64,000 nucleotides of DNA, from assembly GCA_034401135.1 (NCBI GenBank), contig JAWZSP010000007.1, positions 186,001-250,000 on the forward strand, written 5' to 3'. A model generated the notes under the pieces. The model did not search any database and was not told where the DNA came from. It saw nothing but the letters and a program-made list of their open reading frames with translations. Both the position numbers and the translations under genes were made by a program. This stretch comes from Volutella citrinella. Taxonomy: Eukaryota > Ascomycota > Sordariomycetes > Hypocreales > Nectriaceae. Shown piece by piece: positions 1-13,442 of the stretch; the first letter of the stretch is position 1, and every line of letters starts with the position of its first letter.

Positions 1-1533
<1,533 letters not shown>

Positions 1534-2232
1534 AGTGAGCCTATATAGTGGGAGCCAACAAATTCTATTTGCAGTTAACAAGGTCTTTTTAATTATCCTC
1601 CGTAATTGAAGAGTCCTGATTTGATTATCCCATCTACCGCGAACGCTCACACTTGGCTGAAATAAGAAAAGACTCCTTCGCGCGCTTATCGTGTTGCAAT
1701 TTTAGACGTCAATGGAGGACAGCCTGAGCTGGATTCTCAAGTTCATTCCGCAGTTCAAGCCAGCCATGAGCTTGTCTCCATCATGTGTCGAGCAGACCCG
1801 AACTACGGCCACGGTGTGAATGAGAACAACGGTGGAACATGGATGGGAGTCCACGCATATCGGCCGAATCAAGGCCTGCTCCAGATATGAGATCGATCTA
1901 TTCTCTCGCTGGTTAACCCTAACCCTCGGTACGGGAATGTCCAGGAAAGGCGCCGCGATACGGTTCGGAGCGAACAAGGCTGAGGTGGGGGTTCCGCTCT
2001 CGCGATAGCGGAGACTGACATTTTGATCAGGCAGAGGATGCGAACGAGACGACGATCCGGATAACCAAACTCCAGCAGATTTCACGAGATTCTCCATCGT
2101 TGGAAGGGATGGTATAAGTCCAATAGCACGCTCTGCCAATGTGTTTGGTGTAAGCAACGCCCAACTGCCAACGAATCGAGTGGCATCAGCATCTTTTCAC
2201 AGAGCCATATCGGCCGTGCAAATCTCTTCGTC
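1534..2232. other. intergenic region with a short telomere-like motif
   Basis: No convincing gene lies in these 699 bases. A 151-codon open frame on the minus strand (1702-2157) shows no recognisable motif. At about 1912-1924 the sequence carries two consecutive CCCTAA-type units, the form of fungal telomere repeats. Confidence 0.5.
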
Positions 2233-3532
2233 ATGAATACTGGCACTGGCCTTTGGGCTTCAGTCCTCGCTGTTTTGATAGCGGGTCACTGGCTTTTCAG
2301 GCTCGTGAAGACCTGGAGGCGTAAAGGCACGGCATCAACAAAAGTCGATGTCAAAGGTACGTTGCATTATCCTTATCACTGTCATTCTAATAGCCTCTAT
2401 ATGCTGATGGTCTCGGTCTCTGTCAAGGCAAAGACAAAGAGCCGACATTTATTGACGTCAACCGCATCCAACCATTGAAGCCAGACTTTGACTGGAAATC
2501 TCAAGAGCCAACTCCTTACCGGCCGTGGAGCAATGGTCCCCACCATGTAACGATGGGTAGGGACCCTCTTTATCCCTGTTGGATGCCATTCTCACCTTTG
2601 CACGACAGGGCTGAAGCAAACGGACGTCGAGAAGTGGATAGAAATCGACAACACTTATCTCGAAAAATACAACATAAAGAAGAAGCTCTATACAGAACAC
2701 CGTGAAAAAGTCCTGGCGGTTCTTCCCGGATGTGACGATGGTGCGTTCGAGGCTGTTGAGCTACTCAAGGACACACTGGTACGGAGGTACCCGACCATGT
2801 TTCGCCTGAAGGGGCCCTCCATCATCGAGAACCTAGTCACCGGAGACGTCTGGGACTTGGATAGGAGCGCCGAAACATGGAAAACCCACCATCCGTTGGA
2901 AGTCATGGGCCTGCTCGCTACTGATGACTTCTTCCTTCTCTACGTCGACCCGGTATCTGGCGAGACGACATTGCGAGCCGCGGGGACCTGCTTTCCAGGT
3001 AAGGGCAAACAACAATTCCAAGAGATACAACACTGACGAGATGTTGTCAGCGGGCTTCATGATTGAGGAGCGTATTGGCCAGAATCTTTGGGGCATCCAC
3101 GCGGGCAAGGTGCCACAGTACGAGAACAAGCTGGCCAAGTCGATGGATCGTTTCTTCCAGCGTCTCAAGGTGGAATCAGCCATTTCGCGATTCAACTACG
3201 CCATTGACGACTCTGACGAGCTCTTCCATCGCCATTCGCACCACAACATAACGCTGGAGCAGCTGGATAATCCACCCAAACTCGAGGACCTGCACCTGCG
3301 GGTAGAGAGGCAGGTTCTGCAGCGGCTTCCCAAGACCAGGGCGCTTCTTTTTACCATTCGAACCTATGTGACGCCTATTACAGAAGTCACCAAGGACAAG
3401 GAGGTTGCGCGAGCCTTGAGAACGAGCGTGGACAGCTACGGCGCGGATATTGCCAGGTACAAGAACAAGGTGCTTTGGAACGACACAGTGCAGCGTCACA
3501 TTGCGGAGGTTCTCGGCGAGAAGCCAGAGTAG
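2233..3532 (+). CDS. DUF3445 / heme-dependent oxidative N-demethylase-like protein, membrane-anchored
   Basis: Exons 2233-2356, 2428-2556, 2609-2998 and 3051-3532 give a 374-residue protein. Residues about 5-23 form a hydrophobic segment followed by Arg/Lys, suggesting an N-terminal membrane anchor. The rest resembles the DUF3445 (HODM alpha-subunit-like) family: the KPDFDW start, YRPWSNGPHHVTMG, a central RYPTMFRL block, an H-P-L-E-V-M-G-L block, and the RNLWxIH-like stretch QNLWGIHAGKVPQYENKL. Bacterial members remove methyl groups from secondary amines using heme; fungal members are mostly uncharacterised. It sits between a P5C-dehydrogenase-like gene and a class III aminotransferase on the same strand, which suggests work on an amine or amino acid. 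Family assignment is from memory of motifs, not a search. Confidence 0.75.
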
Positions 3533-4127
3533 GCCCAGAGATTTTGCCAGAGGATGGTCACTGAGATTGGAATCCAGGCGCGGGCCAATGAAGTTGTTCA
3601 AAATGGCCGATCGACCGGCGTTTTGGTCATGTAGCCGAGATCAAAGTACGCTATTTCTATACCTTGCATCCTGAATCCTACGTCTTTCATGCACATTGTG
3701 ACTCGAATGGCACCGGAGCATGCTTCATATGACAATAGATCAGCACATGCATTGCTTACCGGCGCGAGAACGGAGGACCGACCAATGCCAGCCTGCTGTA
3801 GCCTCCATCGTGCGACGTTAGTTGGTCAGCCAATCAGTCACCAGTCACCAGGCCGCCATGCCGTATCCTCATTCGCGGCCGGACCCAGTTTTCTCGGCGC
3901 GAATGCTTGAAACGCCGGAGTGCCCCGCATCGCTTCGCTCCGATGCCTCCGAGTTCGGCCATCGTATCATGACCGGCTGCAATGACCCCGAACTAGGTAC
4001 TCCTTGACCAAGATTGATCAAGTGTTTATTAATACCAAAGACCTGTAAGAAGCAATGTCCATCAGACGCAAGAGACTCCACAGTCCGTAATCATTGGCAT
4101 ACTGATACGCCACTCTGTACCGACACC
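3533..4127. other. intergenic region upstream of the aminotransferase
   Basis: I see no gene or repeat in these 595 bases. Short open frames on both strands lack recognisable motifs. The 3' part presumably holds the promoter of the gene starting at 4128. Confidence 0.5.
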
Positions 4128-5465
4128 ATGTCGTCATCATCAGCACTACTCCATCGGTCACTCGACAAAACATACCCAACTGCCGTTGGCGGCGAGGGCG
4201 TCTACTTGCTGACTGCCGATGGCAAAAAGATTCTCGATGGAAGCAGCGGCGCCGCCGTCTCCTGCTTAGGGCACGGCAACAAGGAAGTCATTGACTCAAT
4301 CTGCGAGCAAGCCCGCTCAATGTCATTTGCCCACACATCCTTCTTCACATCAGATCCCGCCGAGGAACTTGGGAGATTCATCCTCGATAGGAGCGACGGA
4401 GCCTTTGAAAAGGTGCTGTTCCTCACGTCCGGGTCCGAGGCCATCGAATCCGCCCTCAAGGTCGCACTGCAGTACCACGTCTACAACGGACAGCCGGAAC
4501 GCGTCAACATCATCGGCAGAATTCATTCCTACCATGGCAACACCCTTGGTGCCCTAGCGGCTGGTGGTAACCCAGCGAGGCGGACTACGTTCGAGCCTGT
4601 GTTAGGCAAGACGTTCCACCACGTTCGACGGTGCTTCTATGCGGCCGACGGCGGGAATCAATCTGAAAAGGCATATGAAGACGATCTCATCGCCGAGTAC
4701 GAGGCCAAGTACAAAGAGCTCGGCTCGGACACGGTTGCAGCCGTCATTGTAGAGCCCGTCGTCGGCGCAACTCTCGGATCAGCCCCCGCGACACCCCAGT
4801 ATCTGCCGAGGTTGGTGCAGCTCAACAAGAAGTACGGCATTCTCACGATATTCGACGAGGTCATGTGTGGCATGGGCCGTGTTGGAAGCTACCACGCGTG
4901 GCAGAGCCTCGGAAACGTCGCACCGGATCTTCAGACCATCGGCAAGGGACTTGGCGCGGGCTATCAGCCGCTCTCGGCTGTGCTGCTGGGAAAGACAGTC
5001 GCCAACGTCTTTGAGAAACACTCACGGGGACCCAAAGCTTTTCTGAGCGGCCACACATTCCAGGGCCATGCCATGGCTTGCGCTGGAGCGTTAACGGTGC
5101 AGAGGATACTCGTCCGAGACGGGCTGGTGGCCCGATGCAAGAGGCTCGGGGAGCTTCTCGAGGCGACGCTCTCGGCCGAACTCCCTGATGAGTGGGCACA
5201 GAACGGAGGAAGTCTCCGAGGGCTAGGCCTCTTCCGAACCGTTGACATGGGTGCCATGAAGGACAAGTTTGGTGGGCCTCTGGCTGGTGAAGTGTCCCGT
5301 CGGTCGTTTGCGCTGGGTGCTGCCGTATATCTGTGTTCGCCCGTTGTCGACGCCGTGTTGCTGTGCCCTCCATTTATTGCTACGGATGATGAGATGCAGA
5401 CTCTAGCTCGCACGTTTGTACAGGCGTTGAAGGATACCATACACAGCCGTCAACAGCTTTCTTAA
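4128..5465 (+). CDS. class III (omega-type) PLP-dependent aminotransferase
   Basis: A single-exon gene of 445 residues. The frame is open further upstream to 4014, but the Met at 4128 gives a family-like N-terminus and is preferred. Class III features are clear: LDGSSGAAVSCLGHGN near residue 40, the SGSEAIESALK cofactor-phosphate region, the IFDEVMCGMGR segment with the PLP-pyridine Asp at about residue 243, and TIGKGLGAGYQPL with the Schiff-base Lys at about residue 273. Relatives transfer amino groups from omega-amino acids, diamines or polyamines to an oxo-acid; the exact substrate cannot be read from the sequence. Its position after a semialdehyde dehydrogenase-like gene fits a transaminate-then-oxidise route such as ornithine or lysine type catabolism (inference). 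Confidence 0.9.
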   Translation: MSSSSALLHRSLDKTYPTAVGGEGVYLLTADGKKILDGSSGAAVSCLGHGNKEVIDSICEQARSMSFAHTSFFTSDPAEELGRFILDRSDGAFEKVLFLTSGSEAIESALKVALQYHVYNGQPERVNIIGRIHSYHGNTLGALAAGGNPARRTTFEPVLGKTFHHVRRCFYAADGGNQSEKAYEDDLIAEYEAKYKELGSDTVAAVIVEPVVGATLGSAPATPQYLPRLVQLNKKYGILTIFDEVMCGMGRVGSYHAWQSLGNVAPDLQTIGKGLGAGYQPLSAVLLGKTVANVFEKHSRGPKAFLSGHTFQGHAMACAGALTVQRILVRDGLVARCKRLGELLEATLSAELPDEWAQNGGSLRGLGLFRTVDMGAMKDKFGGPLAGEVSRRSFALGAAVYLCSPVVDAVLLCPPFIATDDEMQTLARTFVQALKDTIHSRQQLS

Positions 5466-5576
5466 TAATAATTAGGGGGGCGGGGCTTAGAGACTGGCTA
5501 CTTCATGTGATTGCATTCTATTCCTCGTTGTATTTGCTGCAACCGGACAAACTCTGTCCATGACATCGTCTTCTCC

Positions 5577-7695
5577 TCAAACTAACCGCGTGGTGTCTGC
5601 TGTCCCATCGGCTGCATCTGGATCTACCTTGACCCTGCTGTAGCCATCGCCCTTTTCCGTCAAACTGACCTTGTAGTACTTTGCCTTATCCTCCATCTCT
5701 TCGCAAGTCTTCAACTCTTGCAGAGGAGCCCCGACTCTGGTCCCAGCCCTTATCGCTGCCAACTCGCTTGCCTTCCAAATGGGAACATCATCACCCGCAG
5801 GCGATTTGGACATGGCCACGGCAACGAAAAACACAGCTGCGGCGAGCTCAACAATAGCGTGAAGGATAATCCAGCCCCATCGGATAGTGTAAATAGTGGC
5901 AGGTTCCAAGTGCAGGCCTCGAACCCGCGTCTCAGACTTGTCATCATCTGTCACGGCAGCAGCTCGAATTGCGTTGCTCATGCTGGTAGCAATGTTGTCA
6001 AACTTGCTATCAAGTCTGTCCGTGTCCCAGAAGATCTGCGATGTCGGTGGCGAGAACTCTGTGGGGAGTGAGCGGAAGCCGTTTGGAAAAGGGAAATCGT
6101 CTGTCCTCTTGGGGTCGATCCACCATTCCTTTGCCTCGTCTTTAGAGCGCCCGCAATATTGATACAAACAATCTGCGAAGAAGGTCTGGAAAAAGGAGCT
6201 GATGCCTGTTACACTGGCGTGTGTGACATTCAGCCCTTGCGTTGCGCCCGCTTTTGTCGATAGCTGCAGATCGGTTCGATCGTAGATGGACTCGTAAGGC
6301 TGGTAGGCGAGGTTGTCATAGACCACTTTGGAGATCTTTGCAGGGTCTCCAGGAGGATCCAACACCCAAGAGTCTGGATTTCTCTTATACTCGTCCAAGA
6401 CGCGAGATGACACCTCCCTCAGAGTTCCGTTGCGTACCTCCAGCTTGTACTCTTTAGCACAGTAGAACAGCGCGCACTCGGTTGCCTCGATCTTGAAGTC
6501 GGGCCAATATGCAGGTTTCTTATCAGTTGTTGCATCGCCGACCTTGATGATGCTCTCGGACCAGATCAAGGTATCCACGTCTCCCATGGCCACGGTTCGG
6601 GACCGGTTGGACGTGCCGGCAGTGACCATCTCTACCAGCCTAGCTCCCGGGGCTCTACCGTACTTTTTGTCGATATTGTCGATGTACAAGCCATTGGGTA
6701 ACTTGTACTCGGTGCAGTCGGGTCCTATTTGGCCAGGACTCGATGTCAATGTTATTGTGTTCCATAGACCGCCCCTGCTATTCGTGTTGCGCTCGAGAGA
6801 CGAAGTGATGTCGATGCATTTACTGCAAACTGCCAGAGACGAAAACGAATCGTAATTACAGTTACTGCCGGGGCATTCGTATGCCGCTTGCCGCATGATA
6901 GCCTCCTTTGTTGAAGTCAAGCCGAGGGTGATGGCAGACTGCATCGCGAAATCGATCAGCGCAACGCCTCCGCTAGTAAATATACGACCGTCGATAACTA
7001 TATCCGTCAGCTGGGGATGCAGCAAGTATAAATCGCAAGAAGTGCTGTGTGATACGCACCCTCGAACGTGGTCATCGGTGTGAGCATTGTGCCCATGGAG
7101 TAGCGGCTTGCTCGAGCGACGTATCCCCCTAGAACCTCCTTTTCGACTTGAACGATCTGGACCAGCTGCTGGGAGAACGGCCCTAACGCTAGAGAAAGGA
7201 TGGTGACGACTGCCCCCAAGCGCACGACGGCCCTACGCTCCAGTTACCATACGTCCCTTGCCACCAAGGGAATATATCGCTCGCTTACCCTCCCTTGAAC
7301 TCGAGACTAGACAACAGCTTCAAGCTGCCCAGCGGCCCTTGACTGGCTTGTGCGACCATCTCAAAGTCGTAGAGGCGCCGAGGCCGCCCGGAGAAGAGAA
7401 TCCAGTTGGATTGGCTAACGCAACTCGCCACGGCGGTGAGCAGCGACGCTCTGGCAGCGGTTGAAAGCAGGGCAATGATTGTATTGAGCGTCAGAACGGA
7501 TCCGTCAAAGATGGGCTTGCGATCGAAAACGCGGAGGATGGCCACCATGGCGAGGAAGAGGGCGATGGACGCGGCCAGGGAAAAGGCCTCAAAGGCCCAC
7601 GCCTGGTAGCGCTTCGAGGAATTCATTGGTACTGCTTGTTGCTCATTGGTACTGCTTGTTGCCCATTGAGCAGGACTGCCGTGGTGTTGGTACAA
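5577..7695 (-). CDS. DUF3176 family multi-pass membrane protein
   Basis: Minus-strand exons 7289-7695, 7060-7232 and 5577-6997 give 666 residues. The Met at 7626 is an alternative start (643 residues). Two hydrophobic segments near the N-terminus, the LTLNTIIALLSTAARASLLTAV stretch, a QSNWILFSGRPRRLYDFE block and ASQGPLGSLKLL match the DUF3176 signature, followed by the LSLALGPFSQQ helix. A long extracytoplasmic region with many Cys and N-x-S/T sites follows, then a C-terminal helix around IILHAIVELAAAVFFVAVAM. Function of the family is unknown. The second acceptor (at 6998) was chosen because the nearer AG would create a stop. A 20-bp tandem duplication at 7624-7663 lies between the two candidate start codons. 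Confidence 0.85.
7624..7663. repeat. 20-bp tandem duplication at the 5' end of the DUF3176 gene
   Basis: Two adjacent copies of a 20-base unit (7624-7643 and 7644-7663) differ only in their last base. The unit length is not a multiple of three, and each copy starts with CAT, giving ATG on the minus strand at 7626 and 7646 in different frames. This blurs the choice of start codon for the DUF3176 gene. Confidence 0.9.
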
Positions 7696-8698
7696 CGGGG
7701 TGGGTGTTCTTATATCGGGATCGGTCGTCGGTGAATCGTCGTCGGTAAATTGAAGATGACGAGGGGGTGCGTGCCACAGAAGAATAAAGGCGCAGGCAAA
7801 TCAGCCTCCATGGAAAACGCCAGAATTTGATCCCTGTCACTCTACTAGGCTGAGCAAGACATCTAATTGCAGCCTGCAAGCGAACAGCCATCCTGATTTG
7901 TCTAGACACGAATTTCCAAATCTAGCACACACACCCTGTCCCTCCCCTTGGCCCGACTCGGAATCTTATTCTTGCTGCTTATTTGGACTTGATGAAAGCA
8001 CGACAGCCCTATGTATATACTATGTAAAGATGTCCGGGTGCTGAAAACATGATTCGAGCAGTTCAAACGTGCAATGCTCTCCCCGTCCGTCTTCGTCCGG
8101 CGTGTGCCCGAAATAGACGGACCGCCAAGGCGAGAATGCCATGCACATTTAGCTTCTAGCGTTCAGCTGACGTGGGGGCTGGTCAATTCTCTGGACGTTC
8201 ATTGCACAGCCTGGTCGACAGCGAGAGTATTGGGTTAGACACAGGACAAGCCACTGCTCACCGGCAGCAAGCTGGGGTTGCGCGCCACTCTGATTCGACA
8301 GCCTCAATTACGCTGCGATGCTACGGTGGCCATGCTGCACCAAGGCTTCAGTCCCAACGCTTGTCTTTGCTCTTGGCGGATGATGATTATGGGTGCAGTT
8401 TTCGATGCACAGGTTGCCTGGTGAAAGCCCAGAGGGCATCGGAGAAGAGAAATCGCACATTAGAATAAAAGGGCCTTCACGATTGGCCAAACAGAACAGC
8501 CACCAGCCTGGGAATTCCGACAGGCAGCTGCTGTGGTGATAGCAAAATGTGGCTTGCATTTGGGCTGAAGGCATGATAAGTACCACTACCACCCACCGTA
8601 TCTTCTGCGCGATGCGTTGTTTCACCCCTCAATTCTCCCGCAGCTGCTGCTGGACTCTATCCTGCTTCCATCTTTTTGGTTCCTAGAATTTGCGCATA
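7696..8698. promoter_or_regulatory. divergent intergenic region between the DUF3176 and DUF3433 genes
   Basis: About 1 kb between two divergently transcribed membrane-protein genes, presumably holding both promoters. Open frames on either strand (8172-8468 plus, 8308-8625 minus) show no domain or codon pattern I trust. No repeat or RNA gene was recognised. Confidence 0.45.
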
Positions 8699-11600
8699 AT
8701 GTCTGAGGCTCCCGGGCCAGACGCTACCCATTCGAGCCCCGATGTCGAGATGCCGACCCAGCAAGAAGACGCCAGCGCCGAGCTGTCGCCACAGACCAGG
8801 GATCCAAGAGAGCACCATAGCTTGAGTAACGCACCCGCTGGCATAGGTCCCACTCCGCAGCCGACGGACCGCTTGGACCCTTTCGACGACGCGAATGAGC
8901 TCGCTTCCACAGAAGTGACGGATGAGCCTGAGGCGACACACATCACCAACGAGCCTATCACTCCGCACGATACCAATACTCGTGTTCCACAAGTTCCCAG
9001 CGGCAGTCATGACTTGGCTTTGATCGATACAAGCCCGCCCGAGGATGCAAATGTCGCGAGTGAACCAGCAGCTCCTCCACCAGTCACCAACGCGCCTCTC
9101 GCTCCGTCAATTACAAACCACTCAGCACCATCAACAAACGAATCTACCATCTCGCTTATAACAATCGAGCGCATTTCTTCACCGAGCATGCAAGAGTCTG
9201 CTGAGCCACAAGTCCCGAACGATGCCGACCAAGACCTCGAGACGCCAGAGATAGCCCCAGGATGGAAGCCCATATCCCTCTCTCCGTGGGCCCTCTTTGC
9301 CGTCATTGTGATGACACTTCTCATGACTGCCACCGTAGAGACACTGGCTCAGGTCAGTCGTGCCAACGGTGGTCTGGCCCTGTCAGCGTCTCTCGACAAG
9401 ATACCACATCGCGCAACCATCTCGTATCTCTACGTACCTACCGTCGTGGCTGTGGTGTACAGCTTGGCATGGACCTGGATAGACTTGGATGCGAAAAGAA
9501 TGCAGCCTTGGATTGAGCTGTCCAAGCCGGGCGGGCAATCTGCATCAAACTCGGTTCTCCTGGACTATCCGTACCAGTTTATTGTAACTGTGCCGATCAC
9601 AGCAGCAAGGAAAAGGTAGCAGACCACTTGATCTACCGCATATACTGATGAACTAATATGTTGTCAGGCACTGGCCCGTCTTCGTAGCCGGTACGACCAT
9701 GGCTCTGATCTTCTGGGTCCTGACGCCCCTGTCGAGTGCGTTCATGGGCACTGACATGATCAGAAGAAGCAGCACTGCAGTGATCAGTACCCGCAGTCAA
9801 CTGGCACCTGTTGAGTCCCACAAGCATCTACTCAATGTCAGAGTCCTCAATACGGCATTCGGGGTTGGGTTCCTTGGGCAGCAGAGTCCCTTCTTCACAA
9901 CTCACGACTACGCTCTTCTTCCGTTCTATATACAGAACGACCCTTCACCAGCCAACACCAAGTCAAACTGGACTGCAATGACAACTAAGTTAACAACTGA
10001 ACTGGATTGCTGGCCTGCAGAGATCAATGGCATATGGGACACACTAGAGAAGATGTCTCAACGTCATTTCAACAACGGCCAGGGATGCAATATCACGATA
10101 CCATTCGTGTTCAGTGAGCATCAGACAGAAATGCACTATATAGGATATGCCGATAACCCTTACTCGGACTACTTTATGAGTGAAGGGATCTTCGACTGCA
10201 AGGCAACAGAGAACTCAACCCATCAATTCCTTGCAATTTGGTACAATAGAGCATCACCGCCATACAAGAACTGGCCTTATGACGCTGTTGAGACCACAGC
10301 CGTATTCTGCCAGCCTCGATACTTCAAGCAACAGGTTTACGCCAAGATCGACTCGGAAACTTTGAAGCCAGAGATCTTGCACGAAGGTCCGCGAGAGGCA
10401 CTGACAGAGCAGGAATTCAACTCCACCGCCTTTGAATACCTCTTGGGGGCTGGCATGTCAGAGGAGGCAAACCAGCAACGGTTTGTGGGCGCATTGGATG
10501 ACTCGCCGTTTGCCGAAAGGGTCGAGTTCATTCCCCGGATGCACGCTGCCAACTTGACCGCGCCGAGGTCTAATCTCGTCGGCTTTGCCCTCGCGGGACA
10601 GACGAGGCCTGTGAGCGCCTATTCTAACCCCGAGGTCCTGGCGAGCATCTACCGCAGAGCCCACAAATACATCTTTTCCGAGGCGGTGGCGCGGCTCCTT
10701 GTCAACGAAACCAATATCTCAAACCGTACGGCATCGGTTGAGTATTTCCTCTCGGGGATTGTTGTCAGTCGACCCTTGGCTGCCATCATAGAGGCCCTCT
10801 TGCTGCTGATAACAATTTCTACGGCATGGCTAGTCTGGTTCTACTGGAATTGCCCGAGCCATCTGTCCAACAACCCGTCTTCGCTGAGAAAGTACCTGGA
10901 CCTTGTGCGGTGCAGTCCGGATGTACTGGCTTCATTTCCTCCAATGCACAGTTCAAGTGACAAGGAGATGGAACAATTACTCGAAAAACATCAGTTTGAA
11001 CTTGTTCGCCACGTTGGTGCCCCCGAGCAAAACTCCCTCCGAGAACTGACACCACCAGAGTCTACAAGCATTCCAAGCAATAGATCTCCACTCGGAAAGT
11101 TTTTGCGCTATGTCTTTACTCTGATGCAGGGCCTCGGTGCATCGGAGCACCCTGTAGTGAGGAAGTGGGCTCATCATATTTCTACCTTCATTCTAGGTCC
11201 TGTTGTATCAGGCCATCGACGTTCACTCAGAAACAGGGTTGGGTTTCTTTTCATTGCCGTCCTGGTTTGTTCCCTGATTATCCTTGCGTATCTCAAGGCT
11301 ACAGAGATATCATTAAACGGTTAGTTACCCGCATAGTGGCACAGAATGAAGGACTAATATGAAACCAGGGCTTGCGCAGCCGTCTGAGAATTTCGAAGTC
11401 CAGCAGCTCCTAGAGAATTACATCCCCACCATCTATGCAACATTCCTAGAACCTCTTTGGGCACTTTTAGGGAGGACATTCTGCCTATTGATGCCCTTTA
11501 TGGAGTTGAGCCGTGGGAAAGCGACAGCCTCACGCTCGATCGATCTCAAGTACATGTCACTCCCGCCGCAATTTGCGATTTGGAGAGCATTGAAGGCAAG

Positions 11601-13077
11601 ACATTACGCCCTTTTTATAGCGTGCTTGATGACTCTACTCTCCAGTCTGCTTGCTGTGGGCATGGGTTCTCTATTCAACGAGGGCCTGGTCACCACCAAG
11701 CTCACACAAACGTTCCAGCCTTTGTTCGGACCTACCTTTATCAACGCATCAGTCTACAATCTGATCGATGATGCAAGAGGCGGCTCAACTATGGAGGGTC
11801 ACTATCGTGATCCTTTTTATATCGCCTTGGCCAACACATCCTCCAGGGCCAGACTTCCCCCTTGGATATCTGCAGACTTTTATTTCCAGAGGCACGACTT
11901 TGCATTCACGGGAAAAGAGCGCGTAGGAGACGCCTATGCTGTTTTGGCTCGAGGAATTGGCGTTGATCCAAACTGCACTGTCGTTCCAAAGATGCGAGTT
12001 CCTTCCAAGGATGACTTAAGGCCTCCGACGTACGATCCCTGCCAATGGGATCCGCTAAATGTCATCTTCAACGACCTCCGCAACGACACGAGACGCAGGT
12101 ACCCGGAATTCGAATTCCGAGGCCTGTCGACGATGCAAATTTTCAGCGCCAGTGGAGTTCGTGGGAAACCTTCGACGTGTGATCCTGTCGTCACGATAGG
12201 ATTTGGAAAGTGCAGTGATGCCGCAGACCCCAGTGCGGACATGGAAGTCAGCTTATTGGTTTGCTACCCCAAGCTGACGACAGCAATCTTCAACGTTACC
12301 ATTGACCGGGACGGCTACGTCCACTCATACAACAACAACATGAGCGCCTTTGCCTCCCATCTCGACTACCCACAGTCAGGAGAGCATTCAAATGTCCTGC
12401 TTTCGATCTACAACAATATGTGGCAGCCTCGAACTTGGGAGAGTACACCTGCCAACCTAGTGGGATGGCACAACGACACCTTTGCCAAGGATTGGATGAG
12501 CTATCTCATTACGGAGTACACAGGATCGAGAGCCATCCTTGACCCCAAGGCGGCGCTTCCGGACGCGGAAACTCTCAAGCCTGCTGTGGAACACATTTAC
12601 CAATCGACATTCGCTGCTACTCTGAGTTTGAACGAACGGATATTTGCAAAGTATGCGGACAACACACCGGTGACCGCAGCTCGATATACCCAGGAAACAA
12701 AACTCTTCATGGACGACATCTTCTTTACCATCTCAACTACCGTCATTACCCTGAACATTGTTGTCGCAACATACTTTTACGTCTCGGCCGCCCCCTTTAG
12801 CTTGACGAGGATGCCGAGTTCGATTGCGTCAATTCTTGCCTACTTTGCCCCGAGTCGTCTAGCCAACCCGGGCCTCTCGCAGCAGAGCGACGAAAGCTCC
12901 GAAAGCTTCAGCCTTGGAGGCTATATCGGGGTTGACGGGGAGGATTACTTTGGAATCGAGCTGGATTCGCATGTTGTACCAATGATATCGCCGTGGACTG
13001 GGAGGCGGTGGAAGAATTTGCAACGGAGGCTTTTCAAGAGGAGACGGGTCTTGAACTATGGAACTACCGGGCCGTGA
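8699..13077 (+). CDS. large DUF3433 family membrane protein with an internal domain duplication
   Basis: Exons 8699-9615, 9668-11319 and 11369-13077 give 1425 residues. The first about 190 residues are hydrophilic, Pro/Thr/Ser-rich and carry degenerate repeats around the pattern TNxPxxxxxTN. A DUF3433 module then begins at PGWKPISLSPWALFAVIVMTL with several membrane helices and a large lumenal or extracellular region rich in N-x-S/T. A second related module starts in exon 3 around DLKYMSLPPQFAIWRALKAR and again has helix, loop and helix. Such two-module proteins are common in Pezizomycotina and are of unknown function. Start chosen at the first ATG (8699). Confidence 0.88.
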
Positions 13078-13442
13078 TTACTGATGATGACATAGCACTT
13101 GAAAAGGGGATGCGGCACTACAGAAAAAGGTTGAGCAATAGGATGATAAAGAGGTGTAAAGCATCAGTATCGTATATCAAACTAGCCATACAGCGTCGAC
13201 TAATCGAGTCCTCTTCGTGCACCATGCCACGATTAAAAGCTTCTACTACATCTGACAAACATTGTGAGGCAAGTGTGCGTCATAGCGAAACCCAAGACAC
13301 GATGGCATAGGCATCTAAGAAAGCCTGATCCAGTAACAACAACGGGGCCGAGATAAATAACAGTTGGCCGAAGAAAAAGGAAAATGTACAGGAAGATGAC
13401 AGCACCGTTCTCCTGGCTGCCAGCAGGATGTTTGATCGAGGA
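13078..13442. other. convergent 3' intergenic region
   Basis: 365 bases between the convergent 3' ends of the DUF3433 gene and a small secreted protein gene. Nothing recognisable. Confidence 0.5.

Noticed and set aside
1702..2157. 151-codon open frame on the minus strand
   Set aside because: No signal peptide, domain or splice context; it overlaps the telomere-like motif and is probably chance.
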